Source: Desulfuromonadaceae bacterium UBA2294
GTDB taxonomy: Bacteria; Desulfobacterota; Desulfuromonadia; Desulfuromonadales; UBA2294
Reading direction: 5' to 3'
Assembly (NCBI GenBank): GCA_002345625.1
Contig: DDWE01000084.1
Span: 3,726 to 51,400 of the forward strand
DNA length: 47,675 bases
Under the pieces are notes generated by a model. That model had not been told where the DNA came from. It ran no database searches and saw nothing but the letters and a program-made list of their open reading frames with translations. A program made the position numbers and the translations under genes. Positions 24,253 through 32,869 of the stretch are shown here, piece by piece (the stretch's first letter is position 1; each line of letters begins with the position of its first letter).

Positions 24253-24801
24253 CTAGGCACCGAAGTAGCGTTTGAGAAGCCCGGCGAAGGCCTGGCCGTG
24301 GCGCGCTTCGTCCTTACACATCTCATGCACGGTGTCATGGATCGCGTCGTAGCCGAGCTCCTTGGCCCGGGTGGCGATCTTCTTCTTGCCCATGCAGGCA
24401 CCATTTTCGGCGGCGACCCTTTTTTGCAGATTGGTTTTGGTGTCGGCGTCCACCACCTCACCGAGCAGTTCGGCGAAACGGGCAGCGTGGTCAGCCTCTT
24501 CGAAGGCGATACGCTTGTAGGCTTCGGCCACTTCTGGATAGCCTTCACGATCGGCCTGACGACTCATCGCCAGATACATGCCGATTTCGGTACACTCACC
24601 CATAAAATTGGCGCGCAGCCCCTCGAGGACTTCGGCATCAACGTCCTTGGCGACGCCGATGCGGTGCTCGTCGGCCCAGGCCAGATCAGTGGTCGACTGC
24701 TCGACAAACTTCTCGGCAGCAACGCCGCACTGCGGGCAGTTGGCAGGCGGCGCATCACCTTCATGAATATAGCCACAAATTGTGCAAACAAACTTTTTCA
24801 T
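24253..24801 (-). CDS. Rubrerythrin with N-terminal rubredoxin domain
   Basis: The 182-residue protein has an N-terminal rubredoxin-like knuckle pair (Cys 6 and 9 in CTICGY, Cys 22 and 25 in CPQCG) followed by the di-iron ferritin-like domain with paired ExxH motifs (EEADH around residue 102 and DEARHGQ near the C-terminus) and additional ligand glutamates (GECTE at 69-72, ENGAC). The order is reversed compared with classical rubrerythrin, where rubredoxin is C-terminal. It reduces hydrogen peroxide in anaerobes. AAGGAGG lies eight bases before the ATG, and a TTGACA promoter lies further upstream. Confidence 0.93.
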   Translation of the reverse strand: MKKFVCTICGYIHEGDAPPANCPQCGVAAEKFVEQSTTDLAWADEHRIGVAKDVDAEVLEGLRANFMGECTEIGMYLAMSRQADREGYPEVAEAYKRIAFEEADHAARFAELLGEVVDADTKTNLQKRVAAENGACMGKKKIATRAKELGYDAIHDTVHEMCKDEARHGQAFAGLLKRYFGA

Positions 24802-24848
24802 CGGGAAAACCTCCTTGGGATAAATGATAGCTAACTAAAACGGTGATG

Positions 24849-24876
24849 AATTTAACAGCCTGAAAATATTTGTCAA
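24849..24876 (-). promoter_or_regulatory. Promoter of rubrerythrin
   Basis: On the minus strand a perfect TTGACA (24871-24876), a 16-base spacer and TAAATT (24849-24854) lie about 48 bases before the start codon. Confidence 0.65.
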
Positions 24877-24991
24877 TCCCTTTTTTTGACCGAGAATTTA
24901 CGCGCCGGTGGAGAAATACTTTGACGCTGAAAAAAGCGCTCTGTTACTCTGCCAATGAACCTTGACACTCCCTCTTACGGAAACCGACGTC

Positions 24992-26578
24992 ATGACCAGT
25001 CCGGAAAGATTTTGCGTCCACTACCTGATCACCGTCCGCGACGGCCGCAGCATCGAAGAACACGCCCGGGACATCAGTATCGAACAGACCGTCGAGCTGC
25101 CGGAAGATGTCATCCCGGTCAGCCACCATCGCGACGGACTGGTCGGCCGTATCGAAACGGTCAGCGCCGCTGCCGAAACCGATGCCTTTGCCGTAACCAT
25201 CAGCTACCGCTGCGACATCACCGCCTTCACCGTACCGCAACTGCTCAATGTGTTATTCGGCAACATCTCGCTGAAGGACAACATCCGCCTCACCGGCCTC
25301 GACCTGCCGCCGGGACTGCTCGAAGCCCTCGGCGGCCCACGCTACGGCATCGATGGCCTGCGCCGTCTCACCGGTGTTTACAGCCGGCCTTTGGCCTGCA
25401 CACCGATCAAGCCGATGGGACTGCCGGTGAACGAACTGGCACAACTCGCAAGTGACTTCGCCCGCGGTGGTGCCGACCTGATCAAGGATGACCACGGCAT
25501 CACCGATCAGGCGTTCCACCGTTTTGACGAACGCGTCGCCCGCTGTCAGGAGGCCGTTGACAACGCCAATGCCAGCACCGGTCGCAACACCCTCTACTTC
25601 CCCATGCTGGCCGGTCGCTTCGATCAGGTCGACGCACAGGCGCGCACCGCGGTCCGACTCGGAGTCCGCGGCGTGTTGGTCGGTCCGCTACTGGTCGGCT
25701 GCGATATTGTGCGCCACTTAAGCCGCGAATACGGTCTGGCCGTGATGACCCACCCGGCCCTGACCGGCACCTTTTTCCATGACCGCCGCCACGGCATGGC
25801 GCCGTCCGTCCTGCTCGGCACCCTGTTTCGCCTCATCGGCGCCGATATCTCCATCTTCCCCAACGCCGGTGGCCGTTTCCATTTCAGCCATAGCGAATGT
25901 CAGGAACTGGCAACCGCTCTGCGCGCGCCACTCCCCGGCATCGCCGCCGCCTTTCCGAGCCCGGCCGGCGGCATGAACCTGCAGCGACTGCCGGAGATGG
26001 CGACGGACTTCGGTGCGGATAGCGTCTTCCTGGTCGGTGGTGATGTGTTGCGGCAGAAGGATCGAGTGGCGGCAACGCGCAGCTTTGTCGACGGCATTCG
26101 CGCCATTTTCGGCGAAAACCTGCAACCGGTGGAGCGCGAAGCGGTCTCAGCCTGTGAATGGCAAGGTGGTGGAGATAACGATCGCGACGTGCAGGATGTG
26201 CTGCATTGCAGCGACTACCACTGGCACGACCGGCCGGTGGTCGACTACAAACCTGACCAGACCCTCCCCTTTGTCGGTGTCGCCCGCCATGAACTCATCG
26301 GCCGTTACGGCGAGCAGACCGCCTTCGACCTGCGCTACTTCGAAATCGCCCCCGGCGGTTACACCAGCCTGGAAAAGCACGTCCACGAACACGTCATCAT
26401 CGGCGTGCGCGGCAGCGGAACCCTGCGGATGAACGGCAAGGAACTGGCCATCGGTCTGCACGACGTCGCCTATGTCGCGCCACTGCAGCCCCACCAGATC
26501 CACAATCCCGGCAGCGAGCCATTCGGATTTTTCTGCATTGTCGATCGACAGCGGGACAAACCGCAGCCGGTTTTTTAA
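24992..26578 (+). CDS. RuBisCO-like protein fused to a C-terminal cupin
   Basis: The 528-residue protein has two parts. Residues 1 to about 410 are RuBisCO-large-subunit-like: TPIKPMGL with Lys-140 aligns to the catalytic Lys of TxxKPKxG (its second Lys is Met here), and GGADLIKDDHG has Lys-165, Asp-167 and His-168 where RuBisCO has the carbamylated Lys, Asp and Glu. The loop-6 lysine region is missing (IFPNAGGRFHFS), so carboxylase activity is not expected. Residues about 430-525 form a cupin with metal-ligand histidines 463, 465, 467 and 501 (KHVHEHV, PHQIH). In Rhodospirillum rubrum a separate RLP isomerises methylthioribulose 1-phosphate and a separate cupin cleaves the product in the MTA-isoprenoid shunt; a fused version of both steps is the inferred role. 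ATG 24992 is chosen over TTG 24962, which lacks a ribosome site. The GGAAA upstream is weak. Confidence 0.88.
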   Translation: MTSPERFCVHYLITVRDGRSIEEHARDISIEQTVELPEDVIPVSHHRDGLVGRIETVSAAAETDAFAVTISYRCDITAFTVPQLLNVLFGNISLKDNIRLTGLDLPPGLLEALGGPRYGIDGLRRLTGVYSRPLACTPIKPMGLPVNELAQLASDFARGGADLIKDDHGITDQAFHRFDERVARCQEAVDNANASTGRNTLYFPMLAGRFDQVDAQARTAVRLGVRGVLVGPLLVGCDIVRHLSREYGLAVMTHPALTGTFFHDRRHGMAPSVLLGTLFRLIGADISIFPNAGGRFHFSHSECQELATALRAPLPGIAAAFPSPAGGMNLQRLPEMATDFGADSVFLVGGDVLRQKDRVAATRSFVDGIRAIFGENLQPVEREAVSACEWQGGGDNDRDVQDVLHCSDYHWHDRPVVDYKPDQTLPFVGVARHELIGRYGEQTAFDLRYFEIAPGGYTSLEKHVHEHVIIGVRGSGTLRMNGKELAIGLHDVAYVAPLQPHQIHNPGSEPFGFFCIVDRQRDKPQPVF

Positions 26579-26605
26579 AGGGAGAAGAGCCAAACGGAGA
26601 CTTGA

Positions 26606-26689
26606 CCCCTTTCCCTGCAGGAGATCGCGCAGGCTCTCGGGATTCACTACACGACGGTCAGCAAGGTACTCAACAGAGATAAAAACTGA
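26606..26689 (+). pseudogene. Relict of a REP-associated (Y1-type) transposase C-terminus
   Basis: In the frame ending at TGA 26687-26689 the translation LQEIAQALGIHYTTVSKVLN looks like the C-terminal HTH of REP-associated tyrosine transposases. An in-frame TGA at 26603 closes it upstream, so only about 27 codons remain. The surrounding 'ctTGACCCCttt' and 'CCTGACCCCag' strings are also typical of the tails of such elements. Confidence 0.55.
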
Positions 26690-26844
26690 TATTTCAAGAC
26701 CTGACCCCAGTCACTGCGAATCCTGGGATTAAATTACAGTGGATGCGCAGAAACCTTGGTGATATCGTGGCTGTCTCTGTCCGGCGGTTCAGTGCAGAGT
26801 GACTGTACATAGCTCAAGTTGAGAAAATTGATAAAAGGTCAGGG

Positions 26845-29800
26845 ATGGTCAAGGCAAACCCGAAAAGTGAATTGACTGGCGCTGGTCGCCCTCTTTACGA
26901 TCCGACACGTTATGTCTCCCGGCGTACCCTGCTCGAGACAATAGCGCAGAAGTGGGACGCATCCAAAAAAGCTCTTCTGATCGAGGCCCAGGCCGGGCAG
27001 GGGAAGACGACCTTAGCGATGCAGCTGCTCGCCGAGAGTAACTCTTCTGCCGCCTGGCATCAGTTTGGTTCTGCCGACGGCGATCCAGTCCTGTTCCTGG
27101 CAACGCTCAATGGCTTGTTCAGGCAGTATCCTGGGTTCTCTTCACCGCTGATTGATACCATGCTCGAAAAGGGGGAGGTCGATTCTTCGGGTGTCGTCGG
27201 CGCTCTTGATCTTCTGCTTAAGGGACTGAAGAGAGCGTTGGTTCAAGATGTCTACCTTGTTCTGGATGACCTCTATCTGCTCGAAGGGTTCCCGCACACC
27301 CTCGGTCTTTTGGGGCAACTGCTGCAGTTCGCCCCGTCAAAGCTCAAATTGATCCTGATTTCCCGCCGACCCATTCTCCCTCTGTTGCAATCGTCCTGTA
27401 CGCCGGAGCAGGTTCTGCAGGTGAGTAATGTTGATCTCGCCCTGACCCGTAATGAGGTGGCGTCCCTGTTCAATACGGTCCTGCATCTGCCGATCACGAC
27501 CGACGCGGTGCAGACTCTGCACCGCGTGACCGAGGGTTGGGTTATGGGGATGCTGCTGGTGGCGAGTAAGGCTGAAGCCGATGGTATGGTGGTGAACAGC
27601 GACGGCTTGAGCGCGATCCTGACCATGGGGAAAGAAGCGATCCCCGAGTATTTTATCGCTGAAGTGCTCGACAATTTTCCGCTACCGTTGCGTCGAACCC
27701 TGACTAAACTCGCCCTGTTGCAGGAGGTTCCGTTGTCGCTGGCGCAACGTCTGGCCGAAGTCGATGATATCGTGACCGTGTTGAATGATCTGCAAAATCG
27801 AAATTTTTTCGTCCGCAACCTCGATGCCGATCCGTCACTATTTGCCTTCCATCATCTGTTTCAGGACTGTTTGCGCAGCGTGCTGGAGAGAGATTTTTCC
27901 GCTGCTGAAATCCGGCAGACGCAAATCGATATTGCCACCTGGTATCTTGCTGCAGGGGAGTATGAAAAAGCCTTTGACTTTTATGTGATCGCTCATGACT
28001 TTGTTGCCGCAGAACTGATTCTCCGGGACTTTGGCATGACCCTGCATACGCAAAACCGCATCGTTTCACTGCAGAGCTCCCTGGCTCAAGTGTCGGATGC
28101 AGTGATGATCGAGCATCCATGGTTCGCCTATTACAAGGGGATTGTTGTTGTCAATGTCGATCCTCCAGCGGCGCTTGCCTGGTTTGAGCGAGCCCGCGCC
28201 GGATTCTGCAGCTCGACTGATGACCTTGGCGAGCTGATGAGCCTGTTACAGATCATCCATTTTCACATGGCGATCGACAGTCGCTATAACCTTGGGCGCA
28301 TTCATCTGCAAAGGGCTTCGGATTTATTGGCGATAACCTCAGCCCGGTTGACCTTGGCCCAGAAGGCCAATGCAGCCAATACTCTTTTGCTTGGCTATGC
28401 ATTGTTTGATAATGACATTGTGAAAGCCGATCAGTTTTATGGCATCGGGCTGAATGAGGTGCTCGCGCTCGATCAGAAAAATCTCGAGACAGAAACCCGA
28501 TTGGCGCGATTCTATCGAAATATCTTTTTGGGGGACCATCCGGGATGCCGGCAGGAGATTGAGCAGGCGCTCGAGCTGCTGGCCAGCCCCCGCGTCAATG
28601 TGATTAACAAAGCGATGTTGCTTTTGGGACACCTGAACCTGTTGGTGAATGAAGCGGATCACGACTCTTATCCCTATCGGAAAGCGCTCTACCGGAAGAT
28701 GTTGGGTGAAGAGCTGTTCGACAAGAGCATTCTCGGAGCGTTTGTCAGCCTCTGGGATATCGACATGTATTTTGCGCAAGGGGAAATGACTCTGGCCCGA
28801 GAGGAGATTCAGAAAGCGCTCCAGGGGACTTTTGCCGGAGCCAGTGCCCACCTCAGGAGTCAGTACCTGCAATATCATGCCTATATGCTCGCTTTCGACA
28901 AACAGGACGAACAGGCGCTGGTGGTTGCTGATGAATCGATGGCTCTGCGGGCTGAAGTCGGTTGCCCATTTTATGAAGCATTCAATGCTGCGCTTATAGG
29001 GACCGCTTATGCACAGCTCGGGAAATTTGATCAGGCCGAGGAGCTGTTTGCCCAGGGTCTCTCGCGGTCCGATGTGCATGGCGCGTTTTATGCCAGACCA
29101 ACCCTGCTGGCACATCGGACTTACTGGCGTTTGATCGCGCAGAGCAAAGAACCTTGTCAGGATGCGCTGCGCGAACTGTTTGCCGAATTACGGTCAAAGG
29201 GGTTCCGGCAGCTCTGGCTCTGTACGCCACAACTGATGACCACCTTAATGTCAGAGGCGGTGCGCTGTGGCATCGAAACGGACTACGTCCGTACGCTGGC
29301 GGCGGAACGTTACGCGATAGGGATCCTGGCTGACGGGACGTTGATCCCCCTGCTCAAGATGTATACGCTCGGCCGGATTGAACTCGAACTGGATGGCAGG
29401 ACCATTGCCAGAGAGGTCGATCTTACAGCTAATCTCCGGCAGTTACTGGTTCTTTTGTTGACAGCACCGGGGCAACAGCTGCATCAGGAAATAATACAGG
29501 AAAACCTCTGGCCGAATGTGTCGGCAGGTAAAGCCCGCGGGAGTTTCGACAACCTCGTCTTCCGACTGCGTAAGACTTTTGCTGCGCTGCTGGGTGAGCA
29601 AGCGGTTTCGAACTATCTTTCGATGCAAAAGGGGGTTTTGCGTCTGGATAATTGCCAGATTGACTTTGTCGACTTCGCCTTTCAAGCCAAAAAAGGGCTG
29701 ACCCATCTGCGCAAAAAAGAGTTTTGGCAGGCTGATAACGCCATGCGCAAGGCCCTGCATATCTGGCAGGGGGAGCTTTTCCCCGGGGCAGCCTTAAATG

Positions 29801-30105
29801 ATATTTCAGAACAGAGGCGCCAGGACCTGCTGCTACTTTTTCTCGAAGTGACTCAGGGTTGGGCACAAACTCTGGCTGTCGGTGGCCGTGCCTCTGAAGC
29901 GGTCGAGATCTGTCGTACGGCGCTGAAATACGAGCCGACCCACGCAGAGCTCAATCGTTCCCTCTATAATCTATATGTCAACTCAGGCGAGATCGTCCAG
30001 GCGCGCAAGACGCTCGAAGCCTATGAGGCGGCCCTGCGTGGTCACGGCTTTTCGCGTGGTGAGATTGCTGCTATCCTTAATGACTTTTGGGATGCTCCGA
30101 ATTAA
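26845..30105 (+). CDS. Large STAND-type transcriptional regulator (MalT-like ATPase plus OmpR-like wing and BTAD)
   Basis: A 1086-residue signal-integrating regulator. The N-terminal ATPase has a P-loop at residues 48-56 (AQAGQGKTT) and a Walker B-like VYLVLDDLYLL (about 136-146), with ISRRPI as sensor-type Arg. A central region (about 320-830) of helical repeats is TPR/MalT-like. Residues about 835-930 form a winged-helix DNA-binding domain (MYTLGRIELELDG...LWPNVSAGKARGSFDNLVFRLRKTF), and about 945-1085 a bacterial transcriptional activator domain (BTAD). The layout resembles MalT/AfsR/SARP regulators, in which ligand and ATP binding drive oligomerisation. Ligand and target genes are unknown; the RLP-cupin gene 266 bases upstream is a positional candidate. 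AAGGTCAGGG lies before the ATG. Confidence 0.85.
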   Translation: MVKANPKSELTGAGRPLYDPTRYVSRRTLLETIAQKWDASKKALLIEAQAGQGKTTLAMQLLAESNSSAAWHQFGSADGDPVLFLATLNGLFRQYPGFSSPLIDTMLEKGEVDSSGVVGALDLLLKGLKRALVQDVYLVLDDLYLLEGFPHTLGLLGQLLQFAPSKLKLILISRRPILPLLQSSCTPEQVLQVSNVDLALTRNEVASLFNTVLHLPITTDAVQTLHRVTEGWVMGMLLVASKAEADGMVVNSDGLSAILTMGKEAIPEYFIAEVLDNFPLPLRRTLTKLALLQEVPLSLAQRLAEVDDIVTVLNDLQNRNFFVRNLDADPSLFAFHHLFQDCLRSVLERDFSAAEIRQTQIDIATWYLAAGEYEKAFDFYVIAHDFVAAELILRDFGMTLHTQNRIVSLQSSLAQVSDAVMIEHPWFAYYKGIVVVNVDPPAALAWFERARAGFCSSTDDLGELMSLLQIIHFHMAIDSRYNLGRIHLQRASDLLAITSARLTLAQKANAANTLLLGYALFDNDIVKADQFYGIGLNEVLALDQKNLETETRLARFYRNIFLGDHPGCRQEIEQALELLASPRVNVINKAMLLLGHLNLLVNEADHDSYPYRKALYRKMLGEELFDKSILGAFVSLWDIDMYFAQGEMTLAREEIQKALQGTFAGASAHLRSQYLQYHAYMLAFDKQDEQALVVADESMALRAEVGCPFYEAFNAALIGTAYAQLGKFDQAEELFAQGLSRSDVHGAFYARPTLLAHRTYWRLIAQSKEPCQDALRELFAELRSKGFRQLWLCTPQLMTTLMSEAVRCGIETDYVRTLAAERYAIGILADGTLIPLLKMYTLGRIELELDGRTIAREVDLTANLRQLLVLLLTAPGQQLHQEIIQENLWPNVSAGKARGSFDNLVFRLRKTFAALLGEQAVSNYLSMQKGVLRLDNCQIDFVDFAFQAKKGLTHLRKKEFWQADNAMRKALHIWQGELFPGAALNDISEQRRQDLLLLFLEVTQGWAQTLAVGGRASEAVEICRTALKYEPTHAELNRSLYNLYVNSGEIVQARKTLEAYEAALRGHGFSRGEIAAILNDFWDAPN

Positions 30106-30369
30106 ACCCTCCCTTGTTTGAAAAATAATTAATTTTTTGTAATTACAGCTTGTTTTAAGAAATTTGTGAGATGGCGTTGTTATGGTTTTGCGAAACGACT
30201 CCCGATTTCTCGCAAGGACAGTTGCCTTTAATCGTTGAATGGACAGGTAGGGCAATAAGAGGTTCAGGTTTGTACTAAATATTTATGAGACTAAAAGCCT
30301 GATTGCAGTCTCTTTTCGACAGCTTAGAAGATTATTTTTCTCTAAATAAGCGATTTTGTTTTGTAAATG
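30106..30369. other. AT-rich gap between the regulator and the IS element
   Basis: About 260 bases with no plausible gene on either strand; composition is AT-rich (for example AATAATTAATTTTTTGTAATTA near 30124). No clear hairpin terminator was found. Confidence 0.5.
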
Positions 30370-30436
30370 TTGGCGCGGCACCAGTTTTCTTGGACACTGA
30401 TTTGGGATAAGATTCCCGTGTCCAAGGAGATTAATA

Positions 30437-30778
30437 ATGACAACAAACAACAAGAACGAAACTGTCACAGGGCCTTTGGCCGAAGGACAGCGCTGGAGTG
30501 CTGCCCGCAAGCGTGAAGTTGTCTTGCGTCTGCTGCGGGGCGAATCTGTTGATGCCTTGTCCCGCGAGTTGAGCATCGAAATCTACCGCCTGGAGCAGTG
30601 GCGGGAGAAAGCGCTGACCGGAATCGATGAGTCGTTGAAACAACGTCAGAACGATCCGGCTCAAGCGGAACTCAACCAGGCCATGCGCCGGATCGGCGAA
30701 TTGACCATGGAAAACGAACTACTTTGGGAACGGGTTAGAAAACCCGGCCCTTTAGCCAAGCGGAGGTCGTCGAAATGA
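30437..30778 (+). CDS. IS3-like transposase OrfA (HTH protein)
   Basis: A 113-residue protein with a helix-turn-helix region (RKREVVLRLLRGESVDALSRELSIEIYRLEQWREKAL) and a helical zipper-like tail (ELNQAMRRIGELTMENELL), as in IS3-family OrfA. It binds the terminal repeats and acts with OrfB. The stop overlaps the OrfB start (ATGA). Upstream AAGGAG ribosome site is present. Confidence 0.88.
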   Translation: MTTNNKNETVTGPLAEGQRWSAARKREVVLRLLRGESVDALSRELSIEIYRLEQWREKALTGIDESLKQRQNDPAQAELNQAMRRIGELTMENELLWERVRKPGPLAKRRSSK

Positions 30779-31644
30779 GCCAAACGATCTCCCCTAGCGC
30801 TGAAAAGCCCTACGGCGTTCAGCGGGTTTGCAATGTTTGGGAGCAGGCTCGCTCCTCGTTCTACCATGCCTCGCGCCAGGCCCCGCAAGCAGCTCCCAAG
30901 CGTCGTGGCCCACGTCCGTTAATCAGTGACGAGAGCCTGCTGGCCTTGATCCGTCACGATCTGGCCACGTCCCCGTTCACCAGCGAAGGTCACCGCAAGG
31001 TCTGGGCCCGGCTGCGGATTCGTGACGGCGTACGCGTCTCACGTAAACGGGTCCTGCGGTTGATGCGTGAGAATCATCTGCTGTCTCCTCACCGGGGTTG
31101 GCCCAAAGCAGTCAAGGCGCATGATGGCAAAATCATTACCATGGCTCCGAACTTGATGTGGGGCACCGATGGAACCCGCGTCTTCACTCTCGATGAAGGC
31201 TGGGTCTGGATCTTTACTGCCGTTGAGCACTGGAACGCCGAATGTGTCGGCTGGCATGTGTGCAAGACTGGCGACCGTTATGCTGCCCTTCAACCGCTTT
31301 CCATGGCCTTAAACAACCTCTACGGGGGCGCAGCGAAAGGTATTGCCCGTGGGCTGTCCCTGCGTATGGATCACGGCACCCAATACCTTTCGGATCATTT
31401 TCTCAACCAGATCAAGTTCTGGGGAATCACTCCCAGCTTTGCCTTCGTTGCCGAACCACAGACCAACGGAGTTGCTGAACGTTTCAACCGCACCCTGAAA
31501 GAGCAAGCCATCTATGGCCGGGATTTCCGTACCGTAGAAGATGTCCGTGAAGCCGTAAAAAACTTCGTGGACCTTTACAACAACGAATGGCGTGTCGAGA
31601 AAAATGGCTTCCGGTCGCCCAATGAAATTCGTCTGGCGGCTTAA
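30775..31644 (+). CDS. IS3-like transposase OrfB (DDE integrase core)
   Basis: The 289-residue catalytic subunit has the rve fold with DDE residues visible in WGTDGTRVF, MDHGTQYLSDHF and NGVAERFNRTLKE. An N-terminal HTH_21 segment (TSPFTSEGHRKVWARLRIRDGVRVSRKRVLRLMREN) is as expected. ATG 30775 has GGAGG about eight bases upstream, so OrfB can be made from its own start rather than requiring a frameshift fusion. The gene appears intact and the copy may be active. Confidence 0.92.
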   Translation: MSQTISPSAEKPYGVQRVCNVWEQARSSFYHASRQAPQAAPKRRGPRPLISDESLLALIRHDLATSPFTSEGHRKVWARLRIRDGVRVSRKRVLRLMRENHLLSPHRGWPKAVKAHDGKIITMAPNLMWGTDGTRVFTLDEGWVWIFTAVEHWNAECVGWHVCKTGDRYAALQPLSMALNNLYGGAAKGIARGLSLRMDHGTQYLSDHFLNQIKFWGITPSFAFVAEPQTNGVAERFNRTLKEQAIYGRDFRTVEDVREAVKNFVDLYNNEWRVEKNGFRSPNEIRLAA

Positions 31645-31679
31645 TCTAAACTTGTGTCCAAGGAACCGGTTCCGCTACA

Positions 31680-31976
31680 CCATTAGCATCCATCACTCCC
31701 CCCTCCTTTAATCAACTTTCACGAAAAATACCGATTGAGACTTCGACCGACGATTATAAACTGCGCACTCAAGCATTATCTGCGTTAATCAGATTTTATA
31801 TGTGGCCCAATTGCCTTAGTCTTCAATCTGCGTCAATCCGCGAAATCTGCGGCCAAGGTCTTGAGCCAATCTGCCTGTGTTGATGTTCAAGAATCGAGCC
31901 CAGTGCATTTAAAGATTTCATCTGCGTTCATCAGATTTGATCTGCGTCCAATTAAAAGTCTTGACTGTGAACGGTC
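31680..31976. repeat. Dispersed ATCTGCG-type repeats downstream of mutM
   Basis: This stretch holds several degenerate copies of the intergenic repeat modules, such as ATCTGCGTCAATCCGCGAAA near 31820 and the module ending TTTGATCTGCGTCCAATT at about 31934-31953. It is the same family as the larger arrays at 34.2-35.2, 39.1-39.9 and 44.6-45.7 kb. No gene is seen. Confidence 0.75.
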
Positions 31977-32792
31977 TCAGCTTTGACACTGCGGACAATC
32001 AAAACTCGACCGCCCCCCCAGCCGCCGCACCCGGATCGGTGTGCCGCAAACCACACACGGCAAACCCTTCCGTCCGTAGACCTGCAGTTTTTGGGCAAAG
32101 TAGCCCGGCTGACCATGGGCATCGTTGAAATCACGCAGGGTTGTTCCACCTTGTGCTAAAGCTTCCTCCAGCACAGCACGGACCGACACTGCCAGTTTGC
32201 GATAGGCATCCCGGCCAACCTCCCCGGCTGGCCGTGCCGGATCGATTCCGGCACGAAACAGTGCTTCGCTGGCGTAGATGTTTCCGACCCCGACGACGAT
32301 GCGCTGATCCATCAGAAAGTTTTTCACCGCCCCCCGGCGTCCGGCAGCTCTCCGGGCGAGATAGTCACCATCAAAATCAGTGGACAAAGGTTCCGGGCCG
32401 AGATTGACCAGTAACGGGTGCGTCACCACGTCACCGTCACACCAGATCAGCGCACCAAAACGGCGCGGATCATTCAAGCGCAGACAGTTACCATCATCGA
32501 GAACCAGATCGACATGATCGTGCCGTTGCGGAGGTATTGCCATCGGTAGCAGCCGCAGTACGCCACTCATTCCCAGGTGAAGAAGGAGAGTCCCGGACTC
32601 ACAACGCAGAAGAAGATACTTGGCTCGCCTGGAAACGGCATGAATCGGCTGCCCGACCAGTTGTATCGACAACTCCGGACGTAAAGGCCAGCGCAGCCGT
32701 TCGGCACGCAGGACCACAGAAGTGATGGTCCGGCCGACCAGCAAAGGTTCGAGACCACGACGGACAGTTTCGACTTCGGGCAGTTCAGGCAT
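31977..32792 (-). CDS. mutM: Formamidopyrimidine-DNA glycosylase
   Basis: A 271-residue base-excision repair enzyme that removes 8-oxoguanine and other oxidised purines and has AP-lyase activity. The N-terminus MPELPEVETVRRGL carries the catalytic Pro-2 and Glu-3, the H2TH region is VVGVGNIYASEALFRAGI, and the C-terminal zinc finger is CVVCGTPIRVRRLGGRSSFDCPQC. Because Pro-2 is catalytic the start is fixed, although no good Shine-Dalgarno sequence lies upstream. The protein is full length and all key residues are present. Confidence 0.97.
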   Translation of the reverse strand: MPELPEVETVRRGLEPLLVGRTITSVVLRAERLRWPLRPELSIQLVGQPIHAVSRRAKYLLLRCESGTLLLHLGMSGVLRLLPMAIPPQRHDHVDLVLDDGNCLRLNDPRRFGALIWCDGDVVTHPLLVNLGPEPLSTDFDGDYLARRAAGRRGAVKNFLMDQRIVVGVGNIYASEALFRAGIDPARPAGEVGRDAYRKLAVSVRAVLEEALAQGGTTLRDFNDAHGQPGYFAQKLQVYGRKGLPCVVCGTPIRVRRLGGRSSFDCPQCQS

Positions 32793-32799
32793 GGGGGCC

Positions 32800-32831
32800 G
32801 TGAGGGGTGAGGTGTGAAGGGTGAGGCGTGA
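32800..32831. repeat. Short GTGAGG-type tandem repeat upstream of mutM
   Basis: Roughly four imperfect heptamers of the type GTGAGGg/GTGAAGg lie directly upstream of the mutM start. They take the place of a normal ribosome site, and on the mRNA sense they read CCTCACC. Confidence 0.6.
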
Positions 32832-32869
32832 AAAAACTGGTTACGAAGGGCATATAGACTCCTGACTCC

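Larger units (their letters stand above)
30370..31679 (+). mobile_element. IS3-like insertion sequence with two overlapping transposase genes
   Basis: Terminal inverted repeats are recognisable: GCGGCACCAGTTTTCTTGGA... on the left (30375-30397) and, on the complementary strand, GCGGAACCGGTTCCTTGGA... on the right (31654-31675), both ending in GGACAC and differing at a few positions. Between them lie orfA (30437-30778) and orfB (30775-31644) overlapping by four bases. The exact outer boundary and target duplication could not be fixed; no clear short direct repeat was seen at the junctions. Confidence 0.85.

Noticed and set aside
24992..26578. True RuBisCO large subunit
   Set aside because: The second Lys of KPKxG is Met, the Glu after KDD is His and the loop-6 Lys region is absent; a cupin is fused at the C-terminus.
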